A stretch of 64,000 nucleotides of DNA from Deltaproteobacteria bacterium. GTDB taxonomy: Bacteria > Desulfobacterota > Syntrophorhabdia > Syntrophorhabdales > Syntrophorhabdaceae. The notes beneath the pieces were generated by a model. The model was not told where the DNA came from. It saw only the letters and a list, made by a program, of their open reading frames with translations, and made no database searches. Positions 58,523 to 64,000 of the stretch are shown piece after piece. The DNA is taken from contig JAKLET010000010.1 in assembly GCA_022711595.1 (NCBI GenBank), positions 45,745-109,744 of the forward strand, read 5' to 3'. How positions within the stretch are numbered: the stretch's first letter is position 1; every line of letters starts with the position of its first letter. The position numbers and the translations under genes were made by a program.

Positions 58523-59089
58523 ATGGATACGATCAATTTAAGTGAAAAAACAGATTGGGCTTTTATTGAAGAGGTCAAAAAGGAAAGCGGACAGAATCCC
58601 TCCTTATGCTATCAATGCGGGAACTGTACCGCGGGGTGTCCTTACACGCAGTATTTCGACTACCCGGTGAGCATGGTAATGCGCCTTTTACAGGCCGGGC
58701 AAAAGGAAACGATACTCACGTCAAAGGCCATCTGGCTGTGCGCTACCTGTGAGACCTGTACGACACGATGTCCCTGTGAGATCGATGTGGCGCACATTAT
58801 GGACACGCTCAGGATCATAGCGAGGCGTGAAAATAAGGTTTCCGAAAAGGACATCAAGCTCTTCTACGATTCTTTCCTTGATTCAATGAAACATTACGGA
58901 AGGATCTTCGAGATGGGTATCCTGATGAATTATAATATCAAATCAGGCCATTTCATGGCAGATGCAGAGCTCGGACCCAAGGTCATGAGCCGCGGAAAGA
59001 TATCTTTTTTCCCCAAGAAGATAAAAGGCAGTGATAAAGTAGCTCAGATTTTCAATAGATTCCAGGAAAAGGCGAAAAAGCATGGCTGA
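58523..59089 (+). CDS. hdrC: HdrC-like iron-sulfur subunit
   Basis: 188 residues with two [4Fe-4S] motifs: SLCYQCGNCTAGCPYTQ and WLCATCETCTTRCPCEIDV, the order and spacing of heterodisulfide reductase C. The rest is helical. HdrC carries electrons between HdrA and HdrB. In bacteria such Hdr sets are part of soluble electron-bifurcating or confurcating complexes. Overlaps the next gene by eight bases. The ribosome site is weak. Regulated from the promoter and palindrome upstream. Confidence 0.9.
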   Translation: MDTINLSEKTDWAFIEEVKKESGQNPSLCYQCGNCTAGCPYTQYFDYPVSMVMRLLQAGQKETILTSKAIWLCATCETCTTRCPCEIDVAHIMDTLRIIARRENKVSEKDIKLFYDSFLDSMKHYGRIFEMGILMNYNIKSGHFMADAELGPKVMSRGKISFFPKKIKGSDKVAQIFNRFQEKAKKHG

Positions 59090-60050
59090 GAAAGAATACG
59101 CATATTTCAGTGGTTGTTCGCTGGAGGGCACCGCGAAGGAATACGACGAATCGTTGAGGGTCGTCATGAAGGCCCTGGGAGTCGGGCTTGTGGAACCCGA
59201 CGACTGGAGCTGCTGCGGTTCCACACCGGCCCACACGGTGAACCACGTGTTCGCGGCGGCCCTTGCCGCACGGAACCTGGGGCTCGTTGAGAAGATGAAC
59301 AAGACCATTCTCAACACACCCTGTCCTTCATGCCTGATGGCTTTTAAAAAGGCGCATCACGGGATGGCCGGCAGCGAGGACTTCAGGAACGAGGTGAACG
59401 AGCTTCTCGACGAGCCGTACAACTGCACGGTAGAGGCCAAGTCATCCCTGCAGCTCATCTACGAAGATATCGGTCTCGACGCTGTCGCGTCGAAGGTCAC
59501 CCATATTATGCCGGACCTTAAGGTTGCGCCTTATTACGGATGCATCCTTAACAGGCCGCCCGAGATCGCGCAGTTTGATGACCCCGAAAACCCCGTTTCC
59601 ATGGACAAGGTCCTTACCGCCTCGGGCATCGAAGTCCGCGACTTCGCGTTCAAGCTGGAATGCTGCGGAGCGGCCTTCGGCGTTCCCAAACGGGACATGG
59701 TGAACCGGTTGAGCGGTAAAGTGCTTGAGATGGCCGTTGACGCCGGCGCGAACTGTATCGCGGTGGCATGTCCGCTGTGCCAGCAGAACCTTGACCTTCG
59801 CCAGGATCAGGTCAACAAGGCCACAGGCTCCAGCTTTAATATTCCCATCATATATTTTACCCAGCTCATGGGCCTTGCTTTCGGGCATTCACCCAAGGAA
59901 CTGGGTATGGACAAGATAGTGGTCAGCGCGGATAAGCTCATCCGAAGGATCACGAAGGAAGAGCATCAGAAGATAAAAGAAGAAGAGGCGGCCGCCAAAA
60001 AGCCGAAAAAGGCACCCAAGGAAGCGGCAACCGAAGAGACAAACAATTAA
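59082..60050 (+). CDS. hdrB: HdrB-like subunit with two CCG domains
   Basis: 322 residues. Two cysteine-rich CCG domains: WSCCGSTPAHTVN with PCPSCLMAF near 50-80, and LECCGAAFGVP with ACPLCQQNLD near 195-230. In heterodisulfide reductases these hold the unusual clusters that cleave a disulfide. A charged lysine/glutamate-rich tail of about 30 residues (EEHQKIKEEEAAAKKPKK) extends past the usual end and is probably disordered. Bacterial HdrB may use a different thiol acceptor from methanogens. Follows hdrC with overlap. Confidence 0.9.
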   Translation: MAEKEYAYFSGCSLEGTAKEYDESLRVVMKALGVGLVEPDDWSCCGSTPAHTVNHVFAAALAARNLGLVEKMNKTILNTPCPSCLMAFKKAHHGMAGSEDFRNEVNELLDEPYNCTVEAKSSLQLIYEDIGLDAVASKVTHIMPDLKVAPYYGCILNRPPEIAQFDDPENPVSMDKVLTASGIEVRDFAFKLECCGAAFGVPKRDMVNRLSGKVLEMAVDAGANCIAVACPLCQQNLDLRQDQVNKATGSSFNIPIIYFTQLMGLAFGHSPKELGMDKIVVSADKLIRRITKEEHQKIKEEEAAAKKPKKAPKEAATEETNN

Positions 60051-60063
60051 GGAGACCTGATCG

Positions 60064-62025
60064 ATGCGGGTTGGTGTATTTATCTGCCATTGTGGAAGCA
60101 ACATCGCGGGAACCGTTGACGTCGCGAAAGTGGCCGAGGAAGCCCGGAAGATGCCCGGCGTCGCTTATGCGACAGCCTACATGTATACCTGTTCTGAGCC
60201 TGGACAGAAAGAGATCACGGACGCCATCGAGCGGGATAAACTCGATCGTATCGTAGTCGCGGCCTGTTCACCCCGGATGCACGAGAATACCTTCCGAAGA
60301 ACCATCATGAAGGCGGGGCTCAACCGCTATTTCTTCGAGCAGGCCAATATTCGTGAACATGTATCATGGATCGGGCTCGATAAAGAGCTCAACACGAACA
60401 AGGCCATAGAAGAAGTTCGCATGGCCGTAGAAAAGGTCAAGAAGAACAAGCCTCTCTTTTCATCGTCGTTCAAGATTAATAAGAGGGTTCTTGTGATTGG
60501 CGGCGGTGTGGCCGGCATGCAGGCAGCGCTTGATTGCGCCGACGGCGGTCTTGAGGTTGTCATGGTCGAAAAAAGCCCGTCCATCGGCGGTATGATGGCG
60601 CGCCTCGACAAGACGTTCCCCACGGTCGACTGTTCGATCTGTATCCTGGGCCCGAAGATGGTCGACGTGGCCCAGCATGACCTTATTAAACTATACGCCT
60701 ACAGCGAGATAGCCGAGATCAAGGGCTATGTCGGAAACTATACGGTTAAGATCAAGAAGAAACCATCATACGTTGACTGGACAAAGTGTACCGGGTGCGG
60801 GCTCTGCATGGAAAAATGTCCCACCAAGAACGCCTATGACCATTTCAACTTCGGCGCTGCGCCGACACGGGCCATCAACATCCCGTTCCCGCAAGCGATC
60901 CCCAAGAAGGCGACCATAGACCCCAATTACTGCAGGCAGTTCGTCAAGGGTAAATGCGGTGTGTGCGCGAAGGTTTGCCCCACCGGTGCCATCAATTACG
61001 AGATGCAGGAAGAGTTCATTACGGAAGAGGTCGGCGCGATCATCACGGCGACAGGTTACGGCCTCATGGATATCGAAAGGCTAACCGAGTACGGCGGAGG
61101 AAGATATCCCGACGTTATCACCGGTATCCAGTATGAACGGTTCCTCAATGCATCAGGTCCCACTTCTGGCCACATCATCAGGCCGTCAGACCATGAAGAA
61201 CCGAAGACGATCGTTTTCGTCGCCTGTGCCGGTTCGAGGGACAAATCCCTGGGTGTACCCTATTGCTCGAACTTCTGCTGCATGTACATCGCCAAGCAGG
61301 CGATCCTGACAAAAGACCATATCCCCGATTCCCAGTCCTATGTCTTTTACATGGACGTAAGGTCTCCCGGAAAAGGTTACGATGAATTTACACGCCGCGC
61401 TCAGGAAGAATACGGTGCAAAGTATATCCGCGGCAGGGTATCCCGGATCTATCCGAAGGGCAAGAAAATGGTGGTAAGGGGTGCAGACACTCTCCTTGGC
61501 ACCCAGGTTGAGATAGAGGCCGATCTCGTGGTTCTCGGTACAGCGGTTGTGTCCGCACCGGGCGCTGCCCAGATGGCCGAAAAGCTCCATATCTCATACG
61601 ATACCTTTGGATTCTATGTTGAATCCCACCCGAAACTGCGGCCGGTAGAGACCAACACTTCCGGTGTATATCTCGCTGGTGCCTGCCAGGGGCCCAAGGA
61701 CATCCCGGCCTCGGTCGGTCAGGGCAGCGCGGCAGCAGCGAAGGTCCTGTCGCTCTTTTCGAAAGATATGCTCGAATCAGATCCGGCTATCGCCAATGTC
61801 AATATCAATACATGCGTAGGCTGTTTCAAGTGCCTTAAAACATGTCCGTTCCAGGCCATTGTCGAAGATACCCTGAGAAGCGGTAAAAAGGTCGCAAAGG
61901 TCATTGAAACGGTTTGTGCGGGATGCGGTGTCTGTACATCCACCTGTCCTTGCGGCGCCATTCAGCTGCAGCATTTCACGGACAACCAGCTCTTAGCGGA
62001 GGTTAATGTACTATGTCAGAAGTAG
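60064..62025 (+). CDS. hdrA: HdrA-like flavoprotein with ferredoxin domains
   Basis: 653 residues; AAGGAG before the ATG. An N-terminal Cys-rich region (ICHCGSNIAG, YTCSEPGQ) is followed by a FAD-binding domain with GGGVAGMQAALDCADGG near 143, the VEKSPSIGGMMARLDKTFP motif, a [4Fe-4S] pair in the middle (CTGCGLCMEKCPTK and CGVCAKVCPTGA), and a C-terminal ferredoxin-like pair (CVGCFKCLKTCPF and CAGCGVCTSTCPCGA). This is the usual HdrA order. HdrA is the flavin subunit where electron bifurcation occurs. The next gene overlaps it by 13 bases. Confidence 0.93.
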   Translation: MRVGVFICHCGSNIAGTVDVAKVAEEARKMPGVAYATAYMYTCSEPGQKEITDAIERDKLDRIVVAACSPRMHENTFRRTIMKAGLNRYFFEQANIREHVSWIGLDKELNTNKAIEEVRMAVEKVKKNKPLFSSSFKINKRVLVIGGGVAGMQAALDCADGGLEVVMVEKSPSIGGMMARLDKTFPTVDCSICILGPKMVDVAQHDLIKLYAYSEIAEIKGYVGNYTVKIKKKPSYVDWTKCTGCGLCMEKCPTKNAYDHFNFGAAPTRAINIPFPQAIPKKATIDPNYCRQFVKGKCGVCAKVCPTGAINYEMQEEFITEEVGAIITATGYGLMDIERLTEYGGGRYPDVITGIQYERFLNASGPTSGHIIRPSDHEEPKTIVFVACAGSRDKSLGVPYCSNFCCMYIAKQAILTKDHIPDSQSYVFYMDVRSPGKGYDEFTRRAQEEYGAKYIRGRVSRIYPKGKKMVVRGADTLLGTQVEIEADLVVLGTAVVSAPGAAQMAEKLHISYDTFGFYVESHPKLRPVETNTSGVYLAGACQGPKDIPASVGQGSAAAAKVLSLFSKDMLESDPAIANVNINTCVGCFKCLKTCPFQAIVEDTLRSGKKVAKVIETVCAGCGVCTSTCPCGAIQLQHFTDNQLLAEVNVLCQK

Positions 62026-62429
62026 CAGGCAAAGAACTGCGGATCGTTGGATTTCTCTGTAACTGGTGCTCCTACGGCGGTGCTGATACCGCGGGTGTCG
62101 GGCGCTTCAAACAGCCTACCGACCTTCGGATCATCAGGGTCCCCTGTTCGGGCCGCGTCGACCCCATGTTCGTTGTACGGGCACTTATTACAGGTGCCGA
62201 TGGCGTCCTCGTCTCCGGGTGCCACCCAAGGGATTGCCACTATTCCGACGGGAACTTTTACGCAAGGCGCAGGTTGGAAATGCTCAAAAGGCTCCTGCCG
62301 TTTTTGGGCATTGATGACAAGAGATTCCACTATACATGGGTTTCAGCCTCCGAAGGTGCGAGATGGCAGCAGGTCGTAACGGATTTCACCACACGGCTCC
62401 ATGCGCTCGGCCCCATGCATAAAAAGTAA
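62013..62429 (+). CDS. MvhD/FlxD-like hydrogenase iron-sulfur subunit
   Basis: 138 residues. The MvhD family pattern is seen in GFLCNWCSYGGADTAG, RVPCSGRVDP and GVLVSGCHPRDCHYSDGNFYARRR, giving five Cys for a [2Fe-2S] centre. In methanogens MvhD links hydrogenase to HdrA; in bacteria the same small protein (FlxD) links HdrA to an NAD(P)H or other electron donor. GGAGG lies ten bases before the ATG, within the end of hdrA. With no hydrogenase gene in view, the Flx-type role is likelier. Confidence 0.9.
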   Translation: MSEVAGKELRIVGFLCNWCSYGGADTAGVGRFKQPTDLRIIRVPCSGRVDPMFVVRALITGADGVLVSGCHPRDCHYSDGNFYARRRLEMLKRLLPFLGIDDKRFHYTWVSASEGARWQQVVTDFTTRLHALGPMHKK

Positions 62430-62441
62430 GGAGAAGGCACT

Positions 62442-63392
62442 TTGAGTACTCAGAAACTGAAAGAGATCATTACCAAGGTCTTACCCGATGTTGAGACCGT
62501 CATATGCTGGCAGGAAGGTTTCGACAAGCTCAATGTGACGCCCATCTTTATCACGTCCCCTGAGCAGGTCGACAAGGTGGTCTGGAATGCAGCCTGTGCA
62601 CAGAACCTCGCAAGCTATCTTCCCTCGCAGAAGAAGAAAGTTGCGGTCGTGGTGAAAGGCTGCGACTCGAGGACCATCGTCCAGTATATGCAGGAAGGGC
62701 TCATCGACAGAGACAATGTCGTTATTATCGGCATGCCCTGCAAAGGCATTATCAGCAAGAAGAAGGTCCAGAAAGCTGTTAACAACGAGCCCGTGGAAGA
62801 GGTCACCTTTGCGGATGATTCAATAAAGGTCAAGACGCCCTCGGGTGAAAAGACAATCGCCATCAAGGACGTTTGTCCAAGCAAATGCACCACATGCCAG
62901 TATCCGACCCCGATAATCTCCGACCATCTCGCAGCGGATGCCATCCAGTCCGACAAGCCCGCAGACAGCGTGTATGCCGATGTGGCCGAACTCGAGAGCA
63001 AGTCCCTCGAAGAACGTTGGGCATACTTTTCAAAAGAGTTCGACAAGTGCATCCGGTGTTATGCATGCCGCAACGCGTGTCCCATGTGTGTGTGCCAGGA
63101 CAGCTGTATTGCAGAGACACGTGACCCGCACTGGATCACGCAGAAACTGAGCTTCGATGAAAAATTGATGTTTCACATGATCCATGCCCTGCACCTTGCA
63201 GGCCGGTGCGTGGAATGCGGTGAGTGCGAACGCGTATGCCCCATGGAGATCCCCGTTGCGAAACTGAAGAAGAAGATAAACAAAGAGATGAAAGAACTCT
63301 TTGATTATACACCGGGAGTCAACCCCGAAGATAAACCGCCGATGTTCGTGTTTAATGTTGACGAAGCGAAAATCAAGGAGCATAAACTCTAA
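62442..63392 (+). CDS. Iron-sulfur protein of the Hdr/Flx operon (FrhB-like N-terminus, 2[4Fe-4S])
   Basis: 316 residues from a TTG at 62442, which has TAAGGAG eight bases upstream. The N-terminal half is related to the FrhB/F420-dehydrogenase beta fold by the VAVVVKGCDSRTIVQYMQEG and IGMPCKGI parts, with Cys in CPSKCTTCQYP. The C-terminal half holds two ferredoxin clusters: CIRCYACRNACPMCVCQDSC and CVECGECERVCPME. Electron transfer between the Hdr core and a cofactor-binding subunit is the likely job. Its stop overlaps the next gene's start (TAATG). Confidence 0.8.
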   Translation: MSTQKLKEIITKVLPDVETVICWQEGFDKLNVTPIFITSPEQVDKVVWNAACAQNLASYLPSQKKKVAVVVKGCDSRTIVQYMQEGLIDRDNVVIIGMPCKGIISKKKVQKAVNNEPVEEVTFADDSIKVKTPSGEKTIAIKDVCPSKCTTCQYPTPIISDHLAADAIQSDKPADSVYADVAELESKSLEERWAYFSKEFDKCIRCYACRNACPMCVCQDSCIAETRDPHWITQKLSFDEKLMFHMIHALHLAGRCVECGECERVCPMEIPVAKLKKKINKEMKELFDYTPGVNPEDKPPMFVFNVDEAKIKEHKL

Positions 63393-64000
63393 TGGCTGAC
63401 AAAGGATACCTACCGAAAGAGAAGATAAAGGAATTCGTCGAGGCCCTCGGTAAAGATGCAGCCGTGTACGCTCCGAGCCTCGAAGGGGATACGATCATCT
63501 TCCGTCAGTATACCCCTGACAAAGAGATCGTCCTTGACAGACCGGCAAACACGCCGCCCAAGGGAGCCATCTATCCTCAGTGTGAGACGCTGCTGACTTT
63601 CAAGTTCAAGAAGGACGAGGCGACACCGCAGAAGATGGATATTGAGCTCACAACGAACCTCGATTTCCCGAAGGCAGTCGTTTTTGGCGGACGCCCCTGC
63701 GATGCGCGCGGTTTTACGGTTATCGATAGGGTTTTCATCAATCCCGAGGCATCCGACCCGTACTATCAGAAGCGCCGTGAAAATACCACGATAATTACAA
63801 AATGCTGCAACGGCCCCTATGCAGGCTGCTTTTGCGTAGGTGTGGGCGGCGGACCTGCTTCGAAGGAAGGGTCTGATGTCGTGATGACGGAAGTGGACGG
63901 CGGGTATTACCTCGAGGCAGTGACCGATAAAGGCAAGGCCGCAATGTCCATGCCGATGGTCCAGGACGGAGCGTCCTATGAGGCGAAGGCGAAGCAGGCC
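63392..64000 (+). CDS. AsrA/FlxC-like iron-sulfur subunit, 3' end outside window
   Basis: 203 codons are visible and the frame is open at the window edge, so the gene is partial. It has no stop in the window. Sequence features are FGGRPCDARGFTVIDRVF, which matches the sulfhydrogenase beta/anaerobic sulfite reductase A type, and KCCNGPYAGCFCVGVGGGPASKEGSDVVMTEV. C-terminal ferredoxin clusters are expected beyond the edge. In flx-type operons such a protein pairs with an NAD-binding subunit. The one-base overlap with the preceding gene shows coupling. Confidence 0.78.
   Translation, partial: MADKGYLPKEKIKEFVEALGKDAAVYAPSLEGDTIIFRQYTPDKEIVLDRPANTPPKGAIYPQCETLLTFKFKKDEATPQKMDIELTTNLDFPKAVVFGGRPCDARGFTVIDRVFINPEASDPYYQKRRENTTIITKCCNGPYAGCFCVGVGGGPASKEGSDVVMTEVDGGYYLEAVTDKGKAAMSMPMVQDGASYEAKAKQA

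Overview
The window looks like chromosomal DNA from an anaerobic bacterium of the former Deltaproteobacteria (Desulfobacterota), possibly a syntrophic or aromatic-degrading lineage. This is inferred from a heterodisulfide-reductase type electron-transfer operon (HdrC-HdrB-HdrA-MvhD plus two more iron-sulfur proteins), a molybdenum hydroxylase next to a phenylacetate-CoA-ligase-like enzyme and a TRAP binding protein, a PocR-type hybrid kinase and many exported proteins. No phage, insertion sequence or CRISPR array was seen.

Layout. 1-3.3 kb: end of a gamma-glutamyltransferase, a class II aldolase, a lone LsrF-type thiolase and a zinc dehydrogenase that seems to start at ATT. 3.3-8.1 kb: folK, a short tatA, def-fmt and an MltD-like transglycosylase with LysM repeats. 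8.1-27.3 kb: signalling and unknown genes, including an exported TPR-CHAT protein, a cyclase-like protein with a cNMP domain, a SulP transporter with STAS and cNMP domains, a Tat-exported PLP decarboxylase, a candidate structured RNA and a PocR hybrid histidine kinase. 27.3-36 kb: MFS carrier, tRNA-Arg(ACG), dicarboxylate symporter plus aspartase, small regulators, a LysE exporter, a ThiS-like protein and a GntR regulator. 36-45.1 kb: a GntR-linked catabolic cluster (TRAP binding protein, CoA ligase, three-subunit molybdenum hydroxylase, tandem ferredoxin-like-fold protein, amidohydrolase-acetyltransferase fusion). 45.1-58.1 kb: DUF2330-like protein, cyclophilin, J-domain/MinD fusion, PAC2 protein, and a YbhGFSR-like efflux operon headed by a TetR gene carrying an in-frame TAA. 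58.5-64 kb: the Hdr/Flx-type operon, cut by the window end.

The most unusual signal is not a gene. At about a dozen intergenic sites there are phased arrays of 9-nt units (GTTTNTNNG, GTTGAAACG and GTTCAAGCN families), usually in inverted arms around a short loop. At several more sites there are 7-nt units (GGGTNAT, GNNTTAC, GGTTATT families). Several arrays end in a T-run between convergent genes, so they may act as terminators, but their strict periodicity with drifting unit sequence points to a particular way of being made.

How genes may work together (inference): aspartate or dicarboxylate uptake feeds aspartase; the GntR regulator controls the TRAP-protein operon through a palindrome on its -10 element; the CoA ligase and molybdenum hydroxylase process a ring or heterocyclic acid; and the Hdr/Flx complex would balance the reduced carriers. 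Three proteins carry cNMP-binding domains, while the only cyclase-like domain lacks key catalytic residues. All functions are read from sequence by eye; no searches were run.
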